This document shows, in pieces, positions 1 through 7,500 of a stretch of 32,575 nucleotides of DNA. Position 1 is the first letter of the stretch, and every line of letters starts with the position of its first letter. A model generated the notes under the pieces. That model ran no database searches, had not been told where the DNA came from, and was given only the letters and a program-made list of their open reading frames with translations. The translations under genes and the position numbers were made by a program. Source of the stretch: Acidobacteriota bacterium (lineage in GTDB: Bacteria; Acidobacteriota; Blastocatellia; Pyrinomonadales; Pyrinomonadaceae); the NCBI GenBank assembly GCA_013813755.1, contig JACCRD010000138.1:1-32575 (forward strand). The letters are read 5' to 3'.

Positions 1-34
1 GTTGCTGGTCGTAGTGTTCTTTAACCGTATTCAT
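1..34 (-). CDS. 5' end of a probable SAM-dependent methyltransferase (partial)
   Basis: Reading leftwards from an ATG at 34-32, eleven codons remain open to the window edge and give MNTVKEHYDQQ. This start (T-V-x-x-HYD) resembles the N-terminus of a common family of class I SAM-dependent methyltransferases, where it usually precedes a YSWM-like segment. A second ATG lies directly upstream (37-35), so the start may be one codon earlier. A TATAAT box lies about 15 bases upstream of the start. Only eleven residues are visible, so the family call is a recognition by eye and could be wrong. Confidence 0.35.
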   Translation of the reverse strand, partial: MNTVKEHYDQQ

Positions 35-52
35 CATTCAACAAATTTCTGA

Positions 53-58
53 ATTATA
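53..58 (-). promoter_or_regulatory. Possible -10 box (TATAAT) for the left-edge gene
   Basis: The minus strand carries a perfect TATAAT here, about 18 bases before the ATG at 34. The best -35 candidate is TTGTGT at 83-78, with a 19-base spacer, which is a poor match. A perfect -10 can occur by chance in AT-rich DNA, so this is a weak call. Confidence 0.3.
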
Positions 59-173
59 CATCTGTTCTAAATCGGCAACACAACACAAGAGAAGCCGCCC
101 AACAAGTTATTATACCGCTAAACTGCGGCATAAAACTCAAATACAGGCAAAATACTGCAAATCTGTTTCAAAA

Positions 174-275
174 TTGACCATTTTTGAGACGAAGTTAAGT
201 ATAGCACCACAAAATTAGGACACTACTAAACAAAGAGCGGCTTGAACTGAAAAAGGTAGGCACAAAAATGGACAC
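174..275. repeat. Three related short motifs, possible decayed insertion-sequence end
   Basis: CACAAAATTAGGACAC (208-223) and CACAAAAATGGACAC (261-275) are imperfect direct copies. TTGACCATTTTTGAG (174-188) resembles their reverse complement GTGTCCATTTTTGTG, matching at about 12 of 15 positions. Repeated short motifs of this kind occur at the ends of some insertion sequences as transposase-binding sites, but no transposase remnant is recognisable here. The similarity is partly carried by A/T runs. Confidence 0.25.
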
Positions 276-345
276 AGCACTATTTCTGAACGATTATGAA
301 GTATTAAATCAGACAAGGTAAATAGCTGTAAATAAAGGATTAAGT

Positions 346-420
<75 letters not shown>

Positions 421-440
421 TTTTTATAGAAGGGATAGTA

Positions 441-485
441 AAAAGGTAAAAGGGAAAAAGTAATATTTTCTTCCTTTTACCTTTT
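441..485. repeat. Inverted repeat between the two tRNA genes
   Basis: The 13-base arms AAAAGGTAAAAGG (441-453) and CCTTTTACCTTTT (473-485) are perfectly complementary around a 19-base spacer. There is no U-run on the exit side in either direction, so it does not look like an intrinsic terminator. It may be a processing structure in the Gly-Cys precursor transcript or a member of a dispersed intergenic repeat family. Confidence 0.55.
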
Positions 486-501
486 AGCTTTTAAAGAATA
501 T

Positions 502-576
502 TGGAGCGGGAGACGAGATTTGAACTCGCGACTTCGACCTTGGCAAGGTCGCGCTCTACCACTGAGCTACTCCCGC
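502..576 (-). tRNA. tRNA-Gly (GCC)
   Basis: The minus strand gives a complete cloverleaf: acceptor GCGGGAG/CTCCCGC, D arm GCTC-AGTGGTA-GAGC, and anticodon arm CGACC-TTGCCAA-GGTCG with anticodon GCC. The T arm is GCGAG-TTCAAAT-CTCGT, whose terminal pair is a G-T wobble. U73 and an encoded CCA follow. A near-consensus sigma-70 promoter ends 13 bases before the mature 5' end. The tRNA-Cys gene follows on the same strand. Confidence 0.97.
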
Positions 577-589
577 TAACGAACTTCTA

Positions 590-617
590 ATTTTACGAAT
601 TGAGCTAATTTTGTCAA
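590..617 (-). promoter_or_regulatory. Sigma-70 promoter of the tRNA-Gly/tRNA-Cys unit
   Basis: On the minus strand a perfect -35 TTGACA (617-612) is followed after 16 bases by the -10 TAAAAT (595-590). Transcription would start near 583, a few bases before the mature tRNA-Gly 5' end at 576, which is where a tRNA promoter is expected. It is the best promoter seen in the window. Confidence 0.75.
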
Positions 618-649
618 GTCTGTATTATTTTAATTTTTAAGGTCAGTTC

Positions 650-2212
650 TTATTTTGGAGCTTCAACGGTTAAATCTTTAATAAAACTCCAATCTCCGCT
701 CGGATTAATTTTGATATTACCAATTCGTTTACTGGCGACAACCATATTTGACGGATACCAGAGCGGCAGAAGCGGCAAATCACGACTGACGATTTCCTGA
801 GCTTTAACGTAAAGTTCCCTGGACTTTGCCTTATCAGTCGAATCAACCGCTTCCTGCACAATTTTATCGAATTCTGGATTGCTATACCTGCTGCGATTGC
901 GCCCGCCCGGTTTTTTATCGGGCGACTCGTTGGACGCGAATAAATCGCGAAGAAAAATCGGATCCTGATTGCCTCCGATCCAGATTGAAGTGTTCATCTG
1001 AAATTGCCCGAGTTTTAATTGATCGAGCAGAGTATTGTTTTCAAGCGTTTCAATTTCCGCGTTGATTCCAACTTCCTTAAGCGAGTTTTGAATAATTTGA
1101 GCGTAGAAACTAACGGCATTGTTTCCCGCCGCAACCTTAAACCGCACCGGTTCGCCTTTGTAACCGGATTCCTGAAGTATCTGCCGGGCGCGAGTTTGGT
1201 CAAAAGTATATTTTATACCAGGCGAAAAAGCCCAAGCCGATTCGGGCAGAATTGAATGCGCAACTTTAGCTTGTCCGGCAAGTAAATCGCTGATAATTTT
1301 TTCTCGGTTGATGGCAAAGGCAATCGCCTGACGCAGTTTTATGTTGTCAATCGGTTTGCTCGAAACATTGAATCCGATGTATCGCACGTTTGAGCCGTCG
1401 GTTTGGACGACTTGCAGATTGGAATTTTGTTCCAACGATTGGAACGTGTCGGCGGAAAAATTAGTCGGGTTCGGCGCCACATCCACGCGACCGGTTTGCA
1501 GTTCGGCTTGCAGGGAATTGGCATCGGTCACGGTTTTAATATTTAGCTTCTGAATTTTTGGCGCGCCTTCCCAATAATCTGGATTGGCATCCAATTCTAC
1601 AGAGTTGTTAACCTGATCGAATTTCGTAAATTTAAACGGTCCGGTGCCAAGGGGCGCGGTTTTCTGCTGTTCGATTGTTCCTTCAGGGATAATCGGAATG
1701 GTTACTAAGTTAGATAAAAGCTGATTAACAAGTGCCGGTCGGGCGACTTTGATAACGGCGGTTCGATCATCGGGCAAATCAATTGAAGTAATATGCGGTT
1801 GTTTTTGATTATTTACTGTATCGTAAAAACTCGCGCCCTTATAGCCGCCTGATTGAAACAAGGCGTCGAGCGTATATTTGACATCGGCGGAAGTTAAAAC
1901 TTTGCCGTTGTGAAATTTTACATTGTCATTGAGCACAAATGTGACGGTTAAATTATCTTCACCCGTTTTGATATCTTTGGCTAAATCTCCCACGTATTCG
2001 AAATTTTCGTTCTTTTTTACCAGAGAGTTATACATTAAAACGCGAACGCGGTCGGCAGCCGAATCAGGACTGGTTGTGCTGATCGTATCGAGACTAGAAA
2101 ATTTGTCGGAATTGGCGATGGTGACGATATTATTGTCCTGTGTCCGGCAGGCTAATCCGCCAAAAAGAAGCGTACAAATAATAAAATATCCGGGAATAAA
2201 ACGTAGATTCAT
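650..2212 (-). CDS. ABC transporter substrate-binding lipoprotein, oligopeptide/nickel family
   Basis: The product is a 520-residue solute-binding protein of the SBP_bac_5 type (DppA/OppA/NikA-like), which would deliver peptides or similar ligands to an ABC permease from outside the inner membrane. The N-terminus has a short positive start, a hydrophobic stretch and a lipobox-like GLAC with Cys22, so it is probably lipid-anchored. Typical family segments follow: a 'kFhNGkvltsaDVkyTl' region, PLGTGPFKF, and AIAFAINREKI. I start at the ATG at 2212 because TGGAGG lies just upstream. A longer reading from GTG at 2233 would put that ribosome site inside the gene. No permease or ATPase gene is nearby, so the ligand is unknown. 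It is the last protein gene of the leftward group and lies 37 bases after nagZ. Confidence 0.88.
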   Translation of the reverse strand: MNLRFIPGYFIICTLLFGGLACRTQDNNIVTIANSDKFSSLDTISTTSPDSAADRVRVLMYNSLVKKNENFEYVGDLAKDIKTGEDNLTVTFVLNDNVKFHNGKVLTSADVKYTLDALFQSGGYKGASFYDTVNNQKQPHITSIDLPDDRTAVIKVARPALVNQLLSNLVTIPIIPEGTIEQQKTAPLGTGPFKFTKFDQVNNSVELDANPDYWEGAPKIQKLNIKTVTDANSLQAELQTGRVDVAPNPTNFSADTFQSLEQNSNLQVVQTDGSNVRYIGFNVSSKPIDNIKLRQAIAFAINREKIISDLLAGQAKVAHSILPESAWAFSPGIKYTFDQTRARQILQESGYKGEPVRFKVAAGNNAVSFYAQIIQNSLKEVGINAEIETLENNTLLDQLKLGQFQMNTSIWIGGNQDPIFLRDLFASNESPDKKPGGRNRSRYSNPEFDKIVQEAVDSTDKAKSRELYVKAQEIVSRDLPLLPLWYPSNMVVASKRIGNIKINPSGDWSFIKDLTVEAPK

Positions 2213-2249
2213 TGTGCCTCCAGAAAGTTTCACGCGCGAAAGGCGTTTT

Positions 2250-3395
2250 TTATTTTGAACTATAACTATAATTTAATTTATCGTTTAAGCGAGCGATGAT
2301 TTTGGAAAGTTCGTCGAGCCGCTCCGCATCAAAATCAAGCGGCGGCTGAAGAATATTTTTCACTTCAGCAATGTTAAGCAACGACAGATCAAGTTGGGCA
2401 AGTGACAATTCTTCGTCCTGAAAAGCTTTGAGCAGGGCGCGGTAACTTTTCCGCACGGATTCGGCGCTTGAACAAATCAAAATCATATCTTCACCGGCTT
2501 GGAACGCGCGCTTGGCGGCTTCTTCAATCGCGTAATGACGCAGAATCGCCCCCATCTCCAAATCATCGGTCAGCGCGAGATGTTTGAAGCCGAGTTCTTC
2601 GCGCAGAAGTTTGGTCACTATGTTCGCGTTCAGAGAAGCGGGAATAAGTTTCCCGCCAATCTTTTCGTGCTCAAGGTCGATTTTAGGAAAACCGCCGTGG
2701 CTGACCATCACGACACGAATTCGGTCATCTTCGTCCTGACGATACAAAAAAAGTTCGATATACGGCGCGAGATCCTGTGCGATTAACTCGTCGTGCGTCA
2801 AATCAACCAGCGGCAATTCCTCGTGCGAATCAACTTCGCCCGCGCCGATGCCCGGAAAATGTTTGAGGCAAGCCAAAATTCCCTGACTTTGCAAACCGCG
2901 CAGGTAAACCTGCGAATACCCAAGAACCTCACCGGGCGAACGTCCGAAGGAACGCGAGAAAAGCCCGTTCGAAAGCAGTTCGCGTTCTTCAGACATAATT
3001 TCCATGACGGGCGCGAAATTCATATTAAAGCCGAGCCGCCGAAGAATTTCGCCGGTAATTTTACCCAGTTCGCGAGCCGCCGCTAAATCGCCGTGCTGCC
3101 GAATGACACGCGCCGAAGGCATCGGAGTGTTGATGCGCCGCAGACGGTCAACCAAGCCGCCTTCCTGATCAACACTTAAAATCGGCGGGACAGGCAAAAT
3201 TTGGCGCACGTCGTCGAGCAATTTTCGAGTTTGCGCGGCTTGTTTGATATTTCTGGCAAACAAACAGACGCCGCCCGGCGAAACTTCTTCAAGCAGTTCG
3301 CGCGTTTCGGCATCAACTTCCACTCCAGGAAGTCCGATAAAAAATAATTGTCCGATTTTTTTCTCTAAAGGCAGAGAGAGGATTTGATCCGACAT
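2250..3395 (-). CDS. nagZ: Beta-N-acetylhexosaminidase, glycoside hydrolase family 3 (NagZ-like)
   Basis: This GH3 enzyme (381 residues) should remove N-acetylglucosamine from anhydro-muropeptides in cell-wall recycling. There is no signal peptide, so it is cytoplasmic. DQEGG (76-80) is a substrate-site motif, and KHFPGIGAGEVDSH (178-191) is the NagZ signature with the Asp189/His191 acid-base dyad. VMVSHGGFP follows (about 229-237), then TDDLEMGAI with the likely nucleophile Asp277. I use the ATG at 3395. An in-frame GTG at 3404 would begin almost at the predicted transcription start of the extended -10 promoter just upstream. Length and motifs are complete. Exact specificity (NagZ versus another GH3 hexosaminidase) is inferred from the family. 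Confidence 0.9.
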   Translation of the reverse strand: MSDQILSLPLEKKIGQLFFIGLPGVEVDAETRELLEEVSPGGVCLFARNIKQAAQTRKLLDDVRQILPVPPILSVDQEGGLVDRLRRINTPMPSARVIRQHGDLAAARELGKITGEILRRLGFNMNFAPVMEIMSEERELLSNGLFSRSFGRSPGEVLGYSQVYLRGLQSQGILACLKHFPGIGAGEVDSHEELPLVDLTHDELIAQDLAPYIELFLYRQDEDDRIRVVMVSHGGFPKIDLEHEKIGGKLIPASLNANIVTKLLREELGFKHLALTDDLEMGAILRHYAIEEAAKRAFQAGEDMILICSSAESVRKSYRALLKAFQDEELSLAQLDLSLLNIAEVKNILQPPLDFDAERLDELSKIIARLNDKLNYSYSSK

Positions 3396-3411
3396 AATAA
3401 ACACAAAGCGA

Positions 3412-3420
3412 ATTGTAGCA
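3412..3420 (-). promoter_or_regulatory. Possible extended -10 promoter for nagZ
   Basis: The minus strand reads TGCTACAAT, that is a TGn extension plus TACAAT (five of six matches to TATAAT). The -35 at the right distance (TTTATC, 3440-3435) is poor, which is tolerated for extended -10 promoters. Transcription would begin near 3405, giving a very short leader before the ATG at 3395. Confidence 0.35.
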
Positions 3421-3494
3421 AGGTTAAAGCTTTAGATAAAGTGTCGCGCTCTAGACAGTTAAAGTAAATCTTAAATTAAAATTCTATATTTCGC

Positions 3495-6179
3495 TCAAAG
3501 CAGTCGACTTTTAATATCTCTGACAAAATTCAGCAATTCCGGATACGACATTTCTTCGATATCAACTTTAGAAATTTCATTGATTATTTTTTCGTTGGAA
3601 ATACCGAAAAGCGAAAATTGAGCAGCTAGGTTATTTTTGCCCGCCTGTTGAAATGCTTTCTCATTTGAATTTTCAGATTGTTTCGCATCTCTGAAAATCG
3701 CCAATTCATATTGTTCAAGTTTTTTTAGAACTTCTCTGGCGCGGGAAATTGTGTTTGCAGGCAAACCGGCTAACTGCGCCACCGCGATGCCGTAAGATTT
3801 TGAAGCCTTTCCTTTCTGCATTTTATGTAGAAACACAATCTCATTTTCCTTTTCGGTCGCTAAAACCTGATAATTTTTCGCACCCGGCAGCTTTTCAGCC
3901 AGTTCGGTTAATTCGTGATAATGCGTGGCAAAAAGAGTTTTAGCAGAGTGTTCCGGTGAATTATGCAGATATTCGGCAACCGCCCAGGCAATCGAAAGTC
4001 CGTCAAAAGTTGAAGTTCCGCGCCCGATTTCATCCAGCAAAATCAAACTTCTGGGTGTTGCGTTATGCAGGATGGCGGCTGTTTCGGTCATTTCAACCAT
4101 AAACGTCGAACGTCCGCTCGCCAAATCATCCGATGCGCCGACGCGCGTCCAAATCCGGTCGACAATCGGAAGTTTAGCGTAGGAAGCGGGAACAAATGAG
4201 CCGATTTGAGCAAGAATCTGAATTAGAGCGATTTGCCGCAGAACAGTTGATTTTCCGCCCATATTTGGACCGGTTATTATCAAAAGACGGTCGGTTGAAT
4301 TATTCAGATAGATATCGTTGGGAATAAAATCTCTGAGTCCGAAGAATTCGACAATCGGGTGTCTGCCTTCCTTGATGTCAATTTCATCGCCTTCGTGCAA
4401 AACCGGAGCGACGTAATTTTGCCGGGCGGCGATTTCCGCCAAACTTGCCAGCGCGTCTAAAGTCGCAAGCGCTCGGGCAGTCGATTGGAGATTGATTGTT
4501 TCCTTTGCAACTTCTTTTCGAACTTCATTAAACAAAGCGATTTCCAATTCTTTAATCCGTTCTTCCGCACCCAAAACCTTTTGTTCCCACTCCCTGAGTT
4601 CGGGCGTCGAATATCTTTCGGCGTTGGTTAAAGTTTGGCGGCGTTCATAATTGTCGGGAACTCTTGAGACGTTGCCTTTTGAAATTTCGATAAAATAGCC
4701 GAAGACATTGTTAAACTTTATTTTTAAGTTTTGAATGCCTGTGCGGCGTTTTTCGCTTTCTTCAAACTGGGCGATAATTTGTTTGGCGTTATTAGAAATT
4801 GTCTTAAATTCGTCTAATTCTGCGTTGAATCCCGCGCGAATCACGCCGCCGAAAGAAATAACGCCCGGAGAATCTTCAGAAATAGCTCTAAAAATCAGAC
4901 TGGAAATTTCCGGCAATTCAAATATGTTTTCGGATAAAACCTGCAAAAGCAGAGATTTAGAATCTTTTAACTGGTCAACGACCGACGGTATCTGTGACAA
5001 AGATTCTTTGATCGCCAGTAAATCTCTGGGCGTTGTAACTCCGAGATTAAGCCGACCGACGAGCCGCTCCAAATCGGAAATTTCTTTTAGAAGTCGGCGG
5101 AGCGTGTCGCGCAAAATAGTTTCCATCAGCTCGGAAACAGCTAAAAGTCGCGTCGATATTTCGGCTTTTTTCATCGAAGGGCGTAGCAGCCAGTTGTGCA
5201 GAAGGCGACCGCCCATTCCGGTAATTGTTTTGTCAATAACGCTCAATAAAGTGTGTTTTTTATTCGCCCCACGCGACTGGACAATTTCCAGGTTACGCAG
5301 CGTCACCGCGTCGAGCATCAGATAATCATTGGCTTCCGAATAATTAATTTCCGAAATGTGTCCTGCCGAAGCTCTCTGCGTTTCGAGCGCGTACCGCAGG
5401 CAAGCGCCCGAAGCGCGGACGGATTCGTTTTTATCCTGCAAGCCAAAGCCGGACAGTTCGCGCACGTTAAATTGCTGTTTAAGAGTTTTCGCGCAATCTT
5501 CAAATTCAAAAAGCCATTCGTCAAGCGGAGTCAAGGTTGTCAGAAATTTTTTGGAATTCTGCGGGAAAATTGAGACCACGTTTTGATCGGTGTTTTTGGC
5601 GGATAAATTTTCGAAAGCATTTTCGATCAATTTTTGCAAAGACGCGGGAAATAACAATTCGCGCGGGGCGTAATTTTCTATTTCAGTAACCATTTTTGCC
5701 CACGAATCGGCACCACTAATTTGAGTTGAGAAAAACTCTCCGGTCGAAAGCTCAAGAAACGAAACGCCGAAAGTTTCGCCCGCGCCGCACACCGTTGCCA
5801 GAAAAATTGATTCCCTTGAGTCAGACAGCTGCTGGTCAATTGCCGTACCGGGCGTAATCACTCGCACAACTTCGCGCTTGACGAGTTTTACTCCTTTAGC
5901 GGCATCTTCAGTTTGTTCGCAGATTGCGACACGAAAGCCTTTTTTGACAAGTTTGGAAATATAAGCAGCAGCGGCGTGATGCGGCACTCCGCACATTGGA
6001 ACCGGGTTTTTCGAATCTTTGTGCCGGGCGGTTAAAGTAATTTCCAGTTCGCGCGCGCCGACAATCGCGTCTTCGTTGAAAAGTTCATAAAAATCGCCCA
6101 GCCGAAAAAAAAGTATTGTTCCGGGATATTGTTTTTTTATCTCAAAATACTGCCTAAGCATCGGAGTCAAATTGTCCAT
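3495..6179 (-). CDS. mutS: DNA mismatch repair protein MutS
   Basis: The 894-residue product is a full-length MutS1 (E. coli 853), which binds mispairs and small loops and uses ATP to recruit MutL. The N-terminal mismatch-binding domain has the F-x-E motif as GDFYELF (Phe30, Glu32). Connector, core and clamp domains follow. The C-terminal ABC-type ATPase has Walker A GPNMGGKST (about 635-643), Walker B LILLDEIGRGTS (about 709-720), and the conserved FATHYHEL segment. The start ATG (6179-6177) fits the normal MutS N-terminus. The gene is the first of the leftward group and is divergent from the polysaccharide locus. No mutL is in the window. Confidence 0.98.
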   Translation of the reverse strand: MDNLTPMLRQYFEIKKQYPGTILFFRLGDFYELFNEDAIVGARELEITLTARHKDSKNPVPMCGVPHHAAAAYISKLVKKGFRVAICEQTEDAAKGVKLVKREVVRVITPGTAIDQQLSDSRESIFLATVCGAGETFGVSFLELSTGEFFSTQISGADSWAKMVTEIENYAPRELLFPASLQKLIENAFENLSAKNTDQNVVSIFPQNSKKFLTTLTPLDEWLFEFEDCAKTLKQQFNVRELSGFGLQDKNESVRASGACLRYALETQRASAGHISEINYSEANDYLMLDAVTLRNLEIVQSRGANKKHTLLSVIDKTITGMGGRLLHNWLLRPSMKKAEISTRLLAVSELMETILRDTLRRLLKEISDLERLVGRLNLGVTTPRDLLAIKESLSQIPSVVDQLKDSKSLLLQVLSENIFELPEISSLIFRAISEDSPGVISFGGVIRAGFNAELDEFKTISNNAKQIIAQFEESEKRRTGIQNLKIKFNNVFGYFIEISKGNVSRVPDNYERRQTLTNAERYSTPELREWEQKVLGAEERIKELEIALFNEVRKEVAKETINLQSTARALATLDALASLAEIAARQNYVAPVLHEGDEIDIKEGRHPIVEFFGLRDFIPNDIYLNNSTDRLLIITGPNMGGKSTVLRQIALIQILAQIGSFVPASYAKLPIVDRIWTRVGASDDLASGRSTFMVEMTETAAILHNATPRSLILLDEIGRGTSTFDGLSIAWAVAEYLHNSPEHSAKTLFATHYHELTELAEKLPGAKNYQVLATEKENEIVFLHKMQKGKASKSYGIAVAQLAGLPANTISRAREVLKKLEQYELAIFRDAKQSENSNEKAFQQAGKNNLAAQFSLFGISNEKIINEISKVDIEEMSYPELLNFVRDIKSRLL

Positions 6180-6412
6180 AGGCGTTCAGTAAATATTTAT
6201 TAAATTCGAATTTTTTGAGTTTGTTAATTGTGAAATTATCTTCGGTTTTATAAACTACAACTTTTTTAAGATATTTGCTAAGATATTGAATCGATAAATA
6301 TTTTTCACATTTATTAAGATGGGTGATAAACTTATATCGTTAATAACGAATCATAGAACTCATATTTCCTTCCGAGTGATCGAATAATAAATTTTGGAGT
6401 TTTAATAAAAAT
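6180..6412. promoter_or_regulatory. Divergent intergenic region between mutS and the polysaccharide locus
   Basis: This 233-base AT-rich region must hold the start signals of mutS (leftward) and of the polysaccharide operon (rightward). I see no strong consensus promoter. A weak rightward candidate is TTGTGA (6228-6233), 15 bases, TATAAA (6249-6254). TCGTTA-A-TAACGA (6337-6349) is a 13-base palindrome that could be an operator but is short enough to be chance. GGAG at 6396-6399 lies 13 bases before the first ATG, farther than usual for a ribosome site. Confidence 0.35.
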
Positions 6413-7492
6413 ATGAAAGCAGTAAAAATTATATACGTTTTGTGTCTCGCCTTACTTTTGAATAATTTTCAAGCTCTCAGCACATTTGCGCAGGGAAAAG
6501 AACCGGCGGCGATTAAGAAAAATAGTGCTGTCGAAGCGGTTTCCAAATCGCCTGCGGAAAATCCTGCGGAAAATGTCGTCGCTGTTGAGCAGGCAATGTC
6601 TTCCGACAAATTTCCAACACTTGATAATAATTCTAGTGAAAAATATGTCATCGGTTTTCAGGACACTTTAGAAATACAAGTGTTTAAGCACCCGGAACTT
6701 TCGCAAACTGTAAGCGTCAGCCCTGACGGAACAATTTTGATGCCGCGAATCAATCAGCCAATTCTTGCCGCCTGCATGACGGAGAGAGAATTAAGAGACA
6801 GCGTTACTGCTTTATATAAAAGTTATCTGCGTAATCCATTTGTTAATGTTCGTGTTACCGATCAAAAGTCACAACCCATCGGCGTAATGGGCGCGGTAGA
6901 GAAACCGGGACATTTTTTTCTTAACCGCAGGGTAAGATTACTTGAACTGTTAGCTTTGGCGGGCGGTCATGATGTAGAAACCGCCGGTAAAAAAATTAAG
7001 GTTGCTAAAGTTGGTTCAGCCGGCTGCGGGATACGACTCGATGCTGATAAAAAATCTAAAGATAAAATAGAATTCGCCGAATATAATTTGAATGATGTTA
7101 TAGAAGGAAAGGAAAATCCCTGGATGGAGCCAGGTGATATTGTTTCAATTTTAGTTTCTGAACAAGCTTATGTTGTTGGCAACGTAATTAAGCCGAGAGA
7201 AGTTTCTCTGCGAGAAACTGTTACCTTGACTCAAGCGATTGCGATGGCTGGAGGACTTGCGAAAGAAGCCAAAACAAGTAAAGTTAGAATTCAGAGACAG
7301 GAAAAAGATGGAACTTTGAAAACTGAAACTTTTTATGACCTAAAGGAAATACAAAGTAGAAAAGTCCCCGATCCGGTTCTCCTGGCTAACGATATTGTTG
7401 ATGTTCCGAAGGACGGCGTGAAGGCAATTCGCAACGGTTTATTAAAAGCTATCACCGGCGGTATTCCAAATATTTTCTATAAAATTCCGTAA
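6413..7492 (+). CDS. Polysaccharide export protein, Wza-like (periplasmic/outer membrane)
   Basis: The 359-residue protein should form the outer-membrane/periplasmic export channel for the polymer made by this locus. Residues 1-26 are a Sec signal peptide ending STFA. There is no lipobox cysteine at the cleavage site, unlike E. coli Wza. A Poly_export domain begins at YVIGFQDTLEIQVF (78-91) and includes SPDGTILMP. Two SLBB segments follow: VMGAVEKPGHF (158-168) and VVGNVIKPREV (about 254-264), each followed by a leucine-rich 'LLALAGG/AIAMAGG' part. It is the first gene of the rightward operon and is followed after 8 bases by its usual partner, the Wzc-like gene. Confidence 0.92.
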   Translation: MKAVKIIYVLCLALLLNNFQALSTFAQGKEPAAIKKNSAVEAVSKSPAENPAENVVAVEQAMSSDKFPTLDNNSSEKYVIGFQDTLEIQVFKHPELSQTVSVSPDGTILMPRINQPILAACMTERELRDSVTALYKSYLRNPFVNVRVTDQKSQPIGVMGAVEKPGHFFLNRRVRLLELLALAGGHDVETAGKKIKVAKVGSAGCGIRLDADKKSKDKIEFAEYNLNDVIEGKENPWMEPGDIVSILVSEQAYVVGNVIKPREVSLRETVTLTQAIAMAGGLAKEAKTSKVRIQRQEKDGTLKTETFYDLKEIQSRKVPDPVLLANDIVDVPKDGVKAIRNGLLKAITGGIPNIFYKIP

Positions 7493-7500
7493 GATATTGT

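Larger units (their letters stand above)
35..345. other. Intergenic stretch without a convincing gene
   Basis: About 310 bases lie between the left-edge start codon and tRNA-Cys. I see no ORF with coding character and no RNA gene. The only structure noted is a set of three related 15-16-base motifs between 174 and 275 (listed separately), which may be a decayed mobile-element end. Confidence 0.5.

Noticed and set aside
423..428. TATAAA on the minus strand just before tRNA-Cys
   Set aside because: It ends two bases from the mature 5' end, too close to act as the -10 for this tRNA, and has no good -35.
4735..5325. 196-codon open frame antisense to mutS
   Set aside because: It lies wholly inside the conserved mutS frame and its translation is serine/arginine-rich, typical of a shadow frame.
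6337..6349. 13-base palindrome TCGTTA-A-TAACGA as an operator
   Set aside because: Six-base arms in AT-rich DNA are expected by chance; kept only as a note in the intergenic entry.
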